This document shows, piece after piece, positions 23,895 to 35,735 of a DNA stretch of 64,000 bases. Source of the DNA: Poronia punctata. Lineage: Eukaryota; Ascomycota; Sordariomycetes; Xylariales; Xylariaceae. The notes under the pieces were generated by a model. It was not told the DNA's origin. It saw nothing but the letters and a program-made list of their open reading frames with translations, and made no database searches. Position numbers and translations under genes: made by a program. Location: positions 181,445-245,444 of the forward strand of contig MU401491.1 of the NCBI GenBank assembly GCA_022579005.1. Direction: 5' to 3'. Each line of letters starts with the position of its first letter. Positions within the stretch are counted from its first letter, which is position 1.

Positions 23895-24328
23895 GTCATC
23901 CAGAACATGATTATCTTATTAAATACTCCAAGCCAGGGATACCCTTTGTGTATTGTACCGTTTCGTATCCTGTCGTGTAGATGTGACTGCAGGCCTGAAT
24001 AGCTGTGTATTCACAACTGACATGAAATATGTAACAAACGGGGATGACGATGGGTAGAATCATTCATCTAAGCGGGGTCAGCCACAAACTTGGAGTTTAA
24101 TTGGGTTGACACCCAAGCCACAATCAGATAGCGAGAGAAAGAGGGCAATTTTTCGGCTTAGTCATTTCCAGCCCACAATTAGAACGCACTTTGACTTTTC
24201 GAAATTCGAGCACTCCCAAAGCCCAAAGCCCGCTCTGGTCTCTTTGAGCCGCCTCTCCGAATCCCAACACCACGACCTACTAACCAACCACCCAACAGCC
24301 GAAGTTCTCAGCATCAGCAACCGTCAAA
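23895..24328. promoter_or_regulatory. Divergent promoter between TAD1 and RPL24
   Basis: 434 bp between the start codons of two divergently read genes, so both promoters and 5' leaders must lie here. I saw no defensible named factor site. Confidence 0.55.
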
Positions 24329-25201
24329 ATGAGAACTTACGACGACTCCTTCTCTGGCCAGAGAATCTACCCTGGCAAGGTAGGGCTCTCCACCATCCCA
24401 ATTCTCCTTTTACGAGCCGTCGTCATCGATCGCGTTGCCGCCTATGCTACAGAAGGCCTTGGGCGATGTTAGGATGTGAAGAAGAAGAGGGACATACATA
24501 AAGAATTACGGCACGATAGAGGGACAATTCCGACCGGCTGCGAGATTTTTTTTTGGACGTGACGACGGCTCGACATGTGGTTATTATATAATCGTCATCT
24601 TACTGACGGGATTTGCGATTCTAGGGTAAGCTCTACGTCAGAGGCGACAGCAAGGTCTTCCGTTTCCAGAACGGAAAGTCAGAGTCGCTCTTCCTCCAGC
24701 GCAAGAACCCCCGTCGGATCTCATGGACCGTCCTCTTCAGACGCCAACACCGCAAGGGTATCACTGAGGTACGACTCATCCCACCCTCCCGTACCTTCTG
24801 CCGACGAGTCGACCACGGGTGCGCGTCATGATATCGACGCAATGCGCAGCCGCTCCGACCTCGTCAGGAGCAAAACATATGACGAAATCCCCGATACTGA
24901 CAACCAAATGCAGGAAGCCGCCAAGAAGCGTACTCGCCGTACCGTCAAGTCCCAGCGTGCCATCGTTGGTGCGTCCCTCGATGTCATCAAGGAGAAGCGA
25001 TCCATGAGACCCGAGGTCCGCTCCGCCGCCCGTCTGCAAGCTATCAAGGAGAGCAAGGAGAAGAAGGCCGCCGAACAAGCTGCCAAGAAGTCCGAGAAGG
25101 CCAAGAACGCCGCCACCGCCTCCAAGGGCCAGACTCAGCGCATCGTCGGCAAGCAGGGCGCTAAAGGCGCACAGCCCAAGGTCCAGGCTAAGTCTCGTTA
25201 A
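24329..25201 (+). CDS. RPL24: 60S ribosomal protein eL24
   Basis: Large-subunit ribosomal protein. Exons 24329-24379, 24625-24768 and 24914-25201 give 160 aa (family about 155). The first exon encodes [17 protein letters not shown]. The second encodes [20 protein letters not shown] through [19 protein letters not shown], both signature blocks of eL24. The third gives the basic, Ala/Lys-rich C-terminal helix ([20 protein letters not shown] and the [15 protein letters not shown] region). Intron 1 is 245 nt, long for this window; intron 2 is 145 nt and stays open in one frame, so an automatic caller could run through it. The Zn-binding CxxC of archaeal L24e is absent, as usual for fungi. Confidence 0.96.
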
Positions 25202-25984
25202 GATGGGACTGTACTAGCGCATTTTCTAGACGAGAGACATGCGGGGATGGGAGCGGGCGCACTTCTTAAAAGGGACGTGTGGTCGACCAGTGGATGACAC
25301 AAAGCATTGATGGTGGGATGGACATTCTAACAATGTGTGTGTCTGGCGGCGTCTTGGGTGGGATATTAAACCTCGACTTTGTCATTTCGGCCTTTCGTAT
25401 CAACCAAAAAACATGACGAACATCTCTCGGTTTTGGGGGGATTTGCATGAAACGCTCTCATGGGTTATGAGAGAGGTCTTCCCCCGGTAGCTCATCATAA
25501 ATGCCAGCATTTGTTCTATGATTCGACCTGACGGGTCTACCGCGTAATGTTCGGGTACGCGCCATCCGTGCACCCATATCTACCATCCCAACGGGCCCGT
25601 CTTCAAGGTCAACATTATCTCGACAGAGAGGCATGACAACAGATGCGGGTCACACGAATGAAGCTCTTCCTCCTCCAGTCTATGACTACTTGATTCCTTT
25701 TTCACTTTGCCTGAAAACTAGATGTGACTTGTTTATTCTCTCGATATATTTGGTAACGTTCTTCAACACGGCCTTTGATTGGCAAGTCTACGACTAGTCT
25801 AATCTATAAGATAACAGCGGCATGTGACAACCGTGGATAAAGTAATTGGCCTTCCCCATGCCCCTATTTCTCTACGTCACGAATCGTTCATCGTTCCCCT
25901 CCTTGTGAGATGGTGATGGACTCAAAAGTTTCCTTTTCTATTTTACTTTTGTTTTCAAAGTTATTTCCTCCCGACCTTTTATTC
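25202..25984. other. Intergenic spacer between convergent genes
   Basis: 3' flanks of RPL24 (plus) and the peroxiredoxin (minus). Nothing else supported. Confidence 0.5.
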
Positions 25985-26691
25985 TCATAGCTTGGAAAGA
26001 ACAGCATCGACACCGGAAACGCTAACCTCCCTACCCGGCTCCTTCTCAGCGTAGACGACCTTGCCGTGATCAACAACGAGTGCGTAACGAGCGGTACGAG
26101 GACCCATTGTCCAGCCGATAGAGTTGCTGAATGCTGCTTCGTTATCGGACATGAAGAGCTGTTTTCATCTCGTTAGGAAATAAAGAAGCAGTAAGTAGGA
26201 CAAGAGGGGGGATGAAGGAAAGGAAAGGAAAGGGGAAGAGGGAAAAAGAAAAAGAAAAAAGCTTACAAGAGAATCATCCTTGATACCATTCGCCTTACCC
26301 CAAGCAGACATGACGAAAGGATCGTTATAAGCGATACAAATGACCAAATCTGCCCCCTTGGCCTTGAGATCTTGAAGTTTGGATAGGTAGCCGGTGATGT
26401 GCGTGTTTTGACATGTCGGGGTGAATGCGCCTGGGACGGAGACTATGACTACTTTTTTGGATTTGAATTCTGTTGTACATAGGTAAAAAAAAAAAGGGGA
26501 TTTGTTAGTCGGTTTTTCTTGTAGGGATTGGGAAGGGAAGGGGAGGGATGGGAGGTAATTTACATACCGGCACTGGCGTCGAATTGCGTGGGAACACCGC
26601 ATGTCAAGACGTCGCTTGTTTCCGGGGTGGGTTTTACGTAGGTGAATGTTACGCCTTCGGGGAAGGAATCGCCGGCTTTGAGGGCACCCAT
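25985..26691 (-). CDS. Type II peroxiredoxin (Ahp1/PMP20/Asp f 3 family), peroxisomal
   Basis: Thiol peroxidase reducing H2O2 and alkyl hydroperoxides. Minus-strand exons 26691-26568, 26469-26267 and 26158-25985 give 166 aa, the family length. The peroxidatic Cys61 sits in the diagnostic VPGAFTPTCQNTH. A second Cys at residue 31 (DVLTCGVP) corresponds to the resolving position used in yeast Ahp1. Further signatures are AYNDPFVMSAWGKANGIKDD, the IGWTMGPRTARYALVVDHGK strand and a C-terminal Ser-Lys-Leu, a textbook PTS1. The protein is therefore predicted to enter peroxisomes. An in-frame ATG at 26868 would add about 59 residues of low-complexity sequence; the MGALKAGD start matches relatives and was preferred. 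Confidence 0.94.
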
Positions 26692-28516
26692 TGTTTCTTT
26701 TTTGTTGCTTTGCTTTGCTTTGGATTGGATTGGTTGGTTGGTTGTTTTGTTTTGGGAGAGGAATTGGGGTAGGTAATAGGATGAAGATATGTAGGTAGTG
26801 GTCTGAGGGAAGAAGGAAGGGAGAGTCGGGAATGGGAATTGCTTTAGAGCTCTCGTAATCATAAGCACCCCCCTCTAACCCCCCACTTGTGTTATGTAAG
26901 GCTCTACATATTCAAAAGGGTCTGTCTACTACCTCGGACTTGGGTCTAGATAAATACTATGGTAATTTACGTTACTGAGCTATGTATATACATACGAACC
27001 CGAAGAAAAAAAGACTAGGGAGGTTTAGTTAAGGATAGAAAGATGCTGTTTATACAAGATTGAAGAGACGATAAGGTGGTTTCCCTATTCCAAGGGACAT
27101 TTTTAAACCGTTTGACTGAATGACAATGTCCTGCTCGCTCGGTCCGTAGCTCGTGGAAGATGATGGGTAAGGTATCGCATCATGGTGGGGTTCAATTCAC
27201 TAATTCCCATTCTGGTTGCGTCAATAGAGGGGTAGTGTTAACGAACTCTTCTAACTACTTGTAGACTAAGCAGTAGGTAACCGATAATTCTGGTATCCTC
27301 TCTACTTAGGTACCTTTACCTGCCATCACTTATTCTTCTTGTGGTCAAAGAATTGACGGAAATGAGGGCTTCTATATGAACAGTATTGGTATCTTGCTTA
27401 TTAACTTGTAGTAAGGTAGCAAAAGAATTGCGGGAGGGGATAGATAGGTGGAACTGGTTAAGGTTAAGGGTATTTCGGAGAATTACTTACTTACTTATAC
27501 TTACTTTAAGCTTTTACAAAGGGCCGTCATCGGCTATATGCCAAGCGTATGATTTGTTTTTACCTATTAACCTGAACTCATTATCTAGAGAAAGTCTAGA
27601 AAATAGGGAAATTAAATGTCTAGATGTTCACTCCGTCGAAATATTCCGTCTTGACGTAACTAAACTAAACTAAACTACTTGTACAACTCCTGTAGGTAGT
27701 TTTTTAATCCATTATCGGCGCTGTTAGATAAGTAGGCAGTCAGCGTCCGCGGGCATCTTCTCCTTCTTCTTTCTTACCTAGTAGAGATACAGCGACAACA
27801 TGATAGGACTGTGGTGGGCCAAATCATTTGCTTAAAAAGGATGACGACGATGAGACTAATTAGGGCAGTGGATGATATGTTTGCAGTATTTTCACCCCAA
27901 AAGTCCGTTTACTCACTAGGTAACTGGATAGTTACCAGTAGATACCTAGACTAGGCAGTAGACTTCTCAACCCAATGGACCCAAAATGCGGCGGCAATAC
28001 GGTGTTCCTACCTACATACTGTTGGGGTCTCAACTCGGGAAGCCCGACGTATACCGAATATAAGCCGACTCCTGATCTGTCCTATTGCCGAGTGTTTCTC
28101 ATCCCTTAGACACCGGCTCCGGCACTGACACTGGTAGGTAACCCGGGAAAAAGGCAATTGTTTATCGTAATTAAATTATAGATAAATCAGGAGGTAGGTA
28201 GGTAGTTAGGTAGGTATAATCTATAATGTAATGTAGTAGGGATGACTCATAAACGATCTAAAATATTACTTACATTATTCCCATTTGATCAGCAAGTATG
28301 TTTAGGTTAGGTTAGGTACGTGTAGGTAAGGTAAGCAGTGGGACTACAGTCTACTCCGAGACGGACGGCACCTCCTCAGTTTAGGTCATCCGGGCATTTT
28401 TATATATTTCCCGTTCAAACCAACGTATATAATTCGCAATTATATATTTGTTCACAACATCCGGAACCCGCTTTATCAAAATACCGTGATTTAAATAAAA
28501 CCAAACCAAAGCAACA
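26692..28516. other. Intergenic spacer
   Basis: About 1.8 kb with the peroxiredoxin promoter on the left and the DUF1348 gene promoter on the right. TAGG-type runs occur near 28190-28216 and 28310-28335. The frame 27386-27673 has no family resemblance. Confidence 0.5.
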
Positions 28517-29089
28517 ATGACCGAAGCCGGCAGACCTCCCTACCCGCCCTTCACGGCCGAAACAGCCAGGATCAAAGTAAAAGCAGCGCAGGACGCATGG
28601 AACACAAAGTACGTTAGCATAACCTACCTACCTACTTACCTTTTTTTTTTTTTTCATTTTTTTTCTTTTCTTTTTTTCTCACAGCCAAAAAAAAAATCAA
28701 GGGACCCCTCCAAAGTAAAACTGGCCTATACCAAAGACTCGTCCTGGCGCAACAGAGACCTCTTCCTACGAGGCCGTGACGGGATCGAAAATTTCTTGAC
28801 GGCGAAATGGCAACGCGAGAAACATTATCGTCTGCGTAAAGAACTTTTTGCCTTTGAGGGGAATCGTATCGCTGTGCAGTTTTGGTATGAATGGTGCGAT
28901 GAAGAACCGGGAGCAGAATGGAAATGGTGGAGGACTTATGGGCTTGAACATTGGACTTTTGCGGAAGATGGACTTATGAAAGAACGTAGGATGAGTGCGA
29001 ATGATGTGAGGATTGAGGAAGGGGATAGATGGTTTAAGGAGGGGGTTGATGTTGATGAGGTGGATATTTGGGGGGGGAGGTTGATTTGA
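28517..29089 (+). CDS. DUF1348 / SnoaL-like (NTF2-fold) protein
   Basis: Small protein of the DUF1348 family, an NTF2-like fold widespread in bacteria and fungi with no agreed reaction. Best model: exons 28517-28608 and 28702-29089, 159 aa. The join rebuilds AWNTK-DPSKVKLAYT, matching the family pattern DAWN-DP--VALAYT. Conserved blocks follow: SSWRNRDLFLRGRDGIENFL, KWQREKHYRLRKELFAF, NRIAVQFWYEWCDE and WRTYGLEHWTF. The 93-nt intron is in frame and stop-free, so retention would give a 190-aa protein with a Phe-rich insert. The intron is a near-pure pyrimidine run ending in a CAAG acceptor. No signal peptide or membrane segment. Confidence 0.85.
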   Translation: MTEAGRPPYPPFTAETARIKVKAAQDAWNTKYVSITYLPTYLFFFFHFFSFLFFSQPKKKSRDPSKVKLAYTKDSSWRNRDLFLRGRDGIENFLTAKWQREKHYRLRKELFAFEGNRIAVQFWYEWCDEEPGAEWKWWRTYGLEHWTFAEDGLMKERRMSANDVRIEEGDRWFKEGVDVDEVDIWGGRLI

Positions 29090-31439
29090 TTTGATTTGAT
29101 GAGGGGGATTGATGATGAACTTTGCTAGGTTGGTGATATGTAAGGGTCTGATAAAGAGGTTTCAGGGCAATACCAACCTAGGCTGATAATCCTTCGAGGA
29201 AAATGAAATGAATGGGATACCGGAAAAGCCGATGCCGGTTCCGAAGTGACTTGTCAGAATTACCTCCAAGGTCATATACAAATCCTCTCTTATCGTGAAG
29301 ACTGACTGACGGATATTACAATAGAATCCGCGTGAGCTTTTCTTGTCTGCTATTATTCTAATTTTTACTGCTAAATCTCGCCATCCCATTGCATAGAAAA
29401 TGGCTCTGGTGTACCTTTGTATACGGCGTCACCTATCTCTGCACCTAAACAACGACAAATGAGCGGCCCCTGGGAGGTTTCATAACACCTACCTACCTTA
29501 TAGATATTTCATTATACGGTTTGGGCTCACGCCACCCTAATCTAAGATAGGCATAGGGAACTGGCTAAACCTGAGAAGAGACTCAATTCAAAGTCCGTCC
29601 GAGACAAGAGACCAAGCTGTCTGTCTGTCTGTCTGTCTGTCTGTCTCACTTTGACTATACCTCGGTGCGGCTGATTCTGTTCTTGAGTGGCTGGGACGGG
29701 TTCACTCGGTTCAAAAATATGGCCGAAACACGCTTAGATACGAAGAGAACCTGTCTTTTCACTACCAGCTCTAAGAAGACTAGTATTTAAACACAAAGCT
29801 GGGAAAGGGGGTTTTCTTCCACCTACCGGTAGGCTCTAGGAAATAGATAGGCCTTTCCCGACGTTGATGATATCAGCGATGCTGGAGAATATGAATGTTG
29901 TGAGACGTATACTTCATTTAGTGAGGTAGGTTTGGATGATGAATATGTGAACCAGCATAGCGACAGTTGAAGCTGATAAACTACCTACCTAATGTTACGC
30001 GTTTTACTTGCCCTGGCTTACTCATCTCGTGGGCTGCCTGTCGGAGAGGGAGGTCCCGCAGCTTTCGGGTTTAATCCGCACCTTCCTTGTTCTTCTTCCC
30101 CATGGTCACTTCCCCTATCTACCTTAGTCAGTGCCAGACAAAGGATGGGAGACGTCGTTCGCCCAACCTTTTGATGGATGGGAAGGTGCATCTTTAGTAT
30201 TACCTACTCGAGGAAAACCGAGTCATGTTTTTGTCTCAGGTACATCCGGCTGCGAGTAACTAGGTAGTGCGACTGCGAGCGTTTGAGCTTTCTGAAACGT
30301 GGCATATTCGCCCGTCCGCCGTCTGCAGTCACATCGACGATGCGACGACATGTCTCATTTTAAGTTGGCTGTGAGCAGAAATGAGGTTGCAGACGATAGA
30401 CGTCGTTTCGTCTCTAGCTCTGTACTATATTGAAATACTATCCCTCTTCTGCAACAAAGGTTGCTGTTCAGTCCATCCGGGTTTCGAGCCGCTTCACTAC
30501 TTGTATCAAATTCTGTTGATGCGGAATAGCCCGCTTTGTATCTCGTAGGCAATTCAAGTCGACGATAGTCCTCTTAGACTCGAGCCAAGGGAGCCTTCAA
30601 CTTTAGGTGACTGTTGCTCTTTGAGCACTTTTCATGCCCCCCGCTTTATGACCGTACATGGTCCCTTTGATGTCTTTCACTAGTCGGACGTCATTTGGTC
30701 GACGCCGGCACCGAGGGGCTGGAACCTAGTGCTTGACTATTTGTAACGTTATGTGGTATTTAAGACATCCAGTTGAAAGACTTGACCGCCTTCTTACGCG
30801 CTTCGAGGAATCGCTCCTTGTCGTCTCAGAACTGATCGTGATAACATGGTACTCCATAACCCCTAGCACTTGTCTTGAAATTTTGTTCCCATCCATCGCA
30901 AAGGAAATTGCGATTTCATCTTTCTACTAGACAGAGAGCAAGGGAGAGAGCGGAAGCTCCGCATTCCACACCTTGTTCAATGATGACCTTTCTACCTCGG
31001 CAAAACTGCGGTACAAGTATACGGCTTTGCAAACTACCTATTCGACCGAGACTATCCGGGCCGGCAGCTAACATTACTGAAGCATACGCAACCCTATGAT
31101 AACATGGACCATAGCCACGAGGGTCATTGGATGGTGGCGGGCTTTGTCGTTAGTGGGAACTCATGTCTGTCTGGGAGAGCCGATATTTTCACGGCCTTTC
31201 ATCTTCCCAGGCACCAACTCTTAGTCCGAGACTTTCGAAGCGGTTGAACAAAGGGGCAGGACACCTTTTGCCACCTGTGACTACCAAACGTTGATTACTA
31301 GATAAGTCAGCCTTATCTAAATAGCACCGCAATTTAACATCTTGTAAAAAGATGTCGGCACTTTGACGTAGACTCTTTCGACCAAGAATCTTCTCCTTGT
31401 CGTGATCACCTTACCAATACTTGTATCCTTTATTGCACC
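29090..31439. other. 2.35-kb intergenic spacer
   Basis: Holds the TGTC microsatellite below and scattered TAGG words. Frames at 29992-30174, 30355-30552, 30733-30930 and 30875-31099 show no family resemblance. The right end should hold the RGS-gene promoter. Confidence 0.5.
29617..29646. repeat. (CTGT)n microsatellite
   Basis: Seven and a half perfect CTGT units in the spacer. Confidence 0.95.
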
Positions 31440-32912
31440 ATGGCATTGCTCCCGTTGACCTACCGTCGACCTCATTATGTCCCCAAGGAGGAAGTCGCAC
31501 GAAGCCTCGCCAGCGCCTCGGACAGCGATTTCGGCGAGAAAAGTGACGGATCAGTAAAATCTGGCCTCTCTAGTACGCCTGTAGGCATACCAGATGCACT
31601 GGCGTTCGATAAGATTATTGCTGGCGGAGTATGCCCTGTGAGTTCCCTCTATAGAGGTTCTGTTGCGCTGCCTCGTCTGTCTCGGCTGCTAATTGTGCTT
31701 GAAGCCCTGCACCCTCCGAGATTTCATGAACTACCTGCTTTACATTGAGCATTCCGCCGAAAACTTGCAATTCTTCCTCTGGTATCGTGACTACTCGGAG
31801 AGATTCCACGAGGCACCTGCCGCAGAGGTCGACCTGGCCCCTGAATGGACGCAGGATAAGGAGAAGGACGCACTCGCCCAGATCAGGAAAAACGCCGCAC
31901 ACCGGGCGAAGAAGAGATTCTCAGGGGCCTTGTCCATTTTCAAAGGAACCGACTTTGAGAAGAAGCCCGAGCCTCACGTCGAGAAGAGAAATCTCCTTTT
32001 CACCTCGTCCAATTCGTCCGAAACGGAGCGAGATGGCGCATCGTTGCGGTCAGACACTCAAGCAATGTCTCTTGACAGCCGGATTCGGGACGCCTACGCT
32101 TCGGCCGGGGCCGAGCCACCTGGTAAGAATCTTTGCCGGTTTCGCATCATGACATGGCCTTTACTCATGGCCGCCCAGTTACCACCATCCAACCGTTCCG
32201 AGAAGAGATCAACAGGGTCATAACGACATATTTGGTGGAAGGTGCGCCGAGACAGCTGAACCTCTCTGACAGAGAGTACCAAGCTGTTTTTCACGCTCTT
32301 TCGTACACGACGCACCCGACCGCTTTCCGCACGCTGGCCCAGATCATCGAAAGGATGCTTCGACAACAAGCCCACCCGAATTTTGTCCGCTGGAATATCC
32401 GTAACTGCAATCCAACCCGCGTCACTTTCGCACGGGGTCTGGGGGTTGGGATCACCCTGCTGGCAACAATTGGAGCTATAGCGACAACGCTTAGCGGTGC
32501 GCAAAGGGGGTGGCGCGCGCTCTTCGCCATCCCTTGGGTCTCGGGACTCTCCACGCTCATTACGGCGACCAAGGGCATGTGCGTGGTATTGCACGGTTTG
32601 CATCGCCAACATGTGAGACCGTGGGAGCTTTTTGCAGACGACCCCTTGGGCAGTACGGAAAAGCTGAGCGGAGGAAATAACAGCTTCGAGTCGTTCGGTT
32701 CTAGAAATAGCTACGAGGACGAGCCATGGGTCGCCAGATATGATCGTCGCTTCGTCGTGCGCAAGATCTTTGACCGTGAGATCTGGATTCAGGAACCGGC
32801 CCTTCGTCGGATACAGGATACTGTCTTCCTGCAGTCCGTGCTGTTTGCATTATTGGGGACCGGAGCTCTTACGGCTGTTTTTGTAGCTGTTCCCGCTGGA
32901 AACCTGTTCTAA
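31440..32912 (+). CDS. Membrane-anchored RGS-domain protein (Rax1/RgsB-like)
   Basis: Predicted regulator of G-protein signalling or polarity factor. Exons 31440-31637, 31705-32122 and 32179-32912 give 449 aa. An RGS-type region starts near residue 67 (CTLRDFMNYLLYIEHSAENL, then FFLWYRDYSERF). It is split by a long Lys/Ser-rich insertion and resumes at about 206-280 with the TTIQPFREEINRVITTYL block and FRTLAQIIERMLRQQAHPNF. Three hydrophobic segments follow, at about 292-312, 319-344 and 420-445, the last at the very C-terminus. RGS followed by three membrane spans is the plan of yeast Rax1 and Aspergillus RgsB. Intron 1 ends in an AAG acceptor. I infer the G-protein link from the family only; GAP activity is not proven for Rax1-type proteins. 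Confidence 0.85.
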
Positions 32913-34045
32913 ATTCGGGGCATTTCTGCGGTACAGGTACAGACGTTAGGAAAAACCGGTGATTTTTAAAGAAGCATACAAGAGTTCCTGAAGTCGGTGA
33001 CGATCTTCTGGTGTGTATCAAATGGTACCCTTTTTAGAATTATGGTCGTGACCCTTAGCGTGGTATCCTCCAACCGACAGCTGCAGGCTGCAGCAACGTT
33101 CCGAGACCAACAGCTTCTTGGCTTTGCTGATGTCATACGTATGCGGTCATTGACCAGTGGGATTAAAGACGAATCTAGCTGTTTTGCTCATGTATGCCTA
33201 CGCGTTTTGTTTTCCCTACTCCTACGGGATTGAAATCGAAAAAGGAAGTTGCAGTCGAAAGCGAAATCGAGGTAGGTAGCGTATTCGTGTCATCCATAAT
33301 CGGTTATAAGCCGATGTACAAGGGGGGTATATCAATTTCAAGCTACAGACTAGGATTAAAAGTTAACAGCAGATGGTGGGATTATATATAAATATACAAG
33401 TTCACTTTGTCTACTTGTATAACCCCCTAATCTTCTCATATCACATCGGCTTCAATTTTTGGCTCGTGATAGCATTTATCCATTTCAGGGCAATGTACCT
33501 TGGTACTTGTAGATACCGATAAGGACCCTTCTACTCGTACGAGTACAACCCCGATCCCCTAATCAAAACACAGGGGCTACCTAGTCTCCACCAGTCCCTC
33601 AGTCAGTTCACCAAGGCCACTCGGTCAGTTTACCCCACCAAATAACCCCACTTGTCCAACTGGGTTGGAGGTAGACTCGTGGGCTTCACCGAGGGGAACC
33701 GCGTGACCGACCCCCTTTGAGCCTTTGCTCACCCATAACTCGGCAAACCTGCGAACCTACCAATACCTAGGTTAGGGAGGGTAATCGCCTGAAACCACAC
33801 CTGGGCTATCTGAATATAAGTCAATACCAAAGGTGCAAAGTCATGTTGGGTTGATTCCACCTACATTCGTTCCTCCCATCTAATATATCATTCATGCCGC
33901 CCTAAGTTTCCATCAGGAGTTCGGCTTCTGTGCCGTTTACAGACACCATCCTACCACCCCTCATTCTAGGTACATGCTTCATAAATATCGCAATTCTTCG
34001 ACGCCGATCGGATCGCTTCCGGTCCCTGAATTGATCCGACCAGCC
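32913..34045. other. Intergenic spacer
   Basis: Nothing beyond presumed 3' and 5' flanking signals. A small frame at 32997-33233 is not credible. A GTACGAGTAC-type word occurs near 33535. Confidence 0.5.
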
Positions 34046-35735
34046 ATGTCTACCGAACAACCGGACCAAACCGCGGCCGATTCCGTTGTCGCCGCCCGCC
34101 CACGCACCATGACAAGCGTCGCCGAGATCGACAGTACGATATCCCACCCCGGCTCCGTGCGCATCAATGTCAAGGGTGCATTTATTGTCGACGGCTCCGA
34201 ACAGCCCACCACACCCGCCAACGGCTATGTCAGCGGCAACGGGAGCGGCAGCTACCACGAGGGAAAAGACATCCGATTACCGAACCATACTGCCGTTGTC
34301 AGCCATATTGCCGTCGATGTATGTGTCGCGCCAATATAAACATTCTACACAGTCACCCATGTACTGCACTCTCCACGGACTATATTCTCCTCTAACCCTT
34401 CCTTGACCAAAAAACCCGGGAATATTTGTTTATCGTTTGGACACCTAATTTGTTGCAGATTGGCGGCTCTCTAGCTAAACTCGTCTATTTTTCTCGTGAA
34501 GCGCATTCGACCGAACCTGGCGGAAGGCTCAACTTTCATTCTTTCGAGACCGAACATATCGACGAATGTATCGATTTCATGAAACACCTAAAGGACAATG
34601 CGCTTGCACTCAACGGCTCTAAACCCAACGACCTGTGTGTCATGGCCACGGGAGGTGGCGCCTTTAAGTACCATGATAGAATCAGAAAGGCGCTGGGTGT
34701 AGATGTATTAAGTGAAGACGAAATGGCCTGTTTAATAATAGGTGAGATCCAACCCCCCCTTTTCTGTCAACCCCCCGAAAATGACAAACGGGTAAGCAGA
34801 CAGCGATGCTCACAATGTGCCACATGCGGCATGCGCGTACAGGCCTCGATTTCTTCATCACGGAAATACCTCGCGAAGTATTCACGTATTCCGAGACTGA
34901 ACCGATGCATTTCGTACAGCCAGATGACAACATCTATCCCTATATGCTTGTCAACATCGGGTCTGGCGTCAGCATATTAAAAGTCAACGGACCGAGAGAC
35001 TACGAGCGCGTGGGCGGTACCTCGCTCGGTGGCGGAACGTTATGGGGCCTTCTGTCTCTCCTTACGCCTGCCGAGAACTTTGACGACATGCTTGACATGG
35101 CCGCCCAGGGAGACAACGCCAAGGTCGACATGTTGGTCGGCGACATCTATGGCACCGACTACAATAAGATCGGACTGAAGAGCACAGCCATCGCGAGCTC
35201 TTTCGGTAAAGTGTTCCGGATGAAGCAAGAGGCGGAAGACGAGGCGGAAGACCAAGGCAACGTCGCACACGAAACCACTGCCCCGGCAGGACAGACGTTG
35301 GACCCGTCGAACCAAACCACTAACCGCTCATCGCGACCAAGCAGTCGCGCCGCTAAAAACTCGCGCTTTTCCGCATGCGACGTCTCGCGCTCGCTCCTCT
35401 ATGCCATAAGTAATAACATTGGCCAGATCGCATACCTACACTCCCACATCCACGGGCTGTCGCACATTTACTTTGGCGGCTCCTTCATCCGCGGTCATCC
35501 ACAAACGATGAACACGCTAAGTTATGCCATCCGGTTTTGGAGTAAAGGGGAGAAGCAGGCCTACTTCCTCCGCCACGAAGGCTACCTTGGTGCTGTCGGC
35601 GCCTTTCTCAAGCGCCAGCCCCGAAATTGGGGCCGCAGAGGCAGCTTCGAAGAAGAAGGCGCCCTCGAAGACCGCCTACGGGCGCGGAGTGAGGGCGTCG
35701 GCCGCGGCGGTGGAAAGGAAGAACTTTATATATAG
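34046..35735 (+). CDS. CAB1: Pantothenate kinase
   Basis: First step of coenzyme A synthesis: ATP-dependent phosphorylation of pantothenate (eukaryotic type II PanK, acetate/sugar kinase fold). Exons 34046-34318, 34459-34741 and 34843-35735 give 482 aa. Motifs: DIGGSLAKLVYFSR at the phosphate-binding start, LCVMATGGGAFKY, GLDFFITEIPREVFTY, LVNIGSGVSILKV, and the pantothenate-site YERVGGTSLGGGTLWGL. Near the C-terminus come NNIGQIAYLHS and IYFGGSFIRGH. A Ser/Thr-rich insertion sits before the ACDVSRSLLYAI helix, as in other filamentous fungi. The C-terminal tail (from about RQPRNWG) is low complexity. An in-frame ATG at 33974 would add 24 residues; I chose the second ATG because of its MSTEQP context, with moderate certainty. 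Confidence 0.93.
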
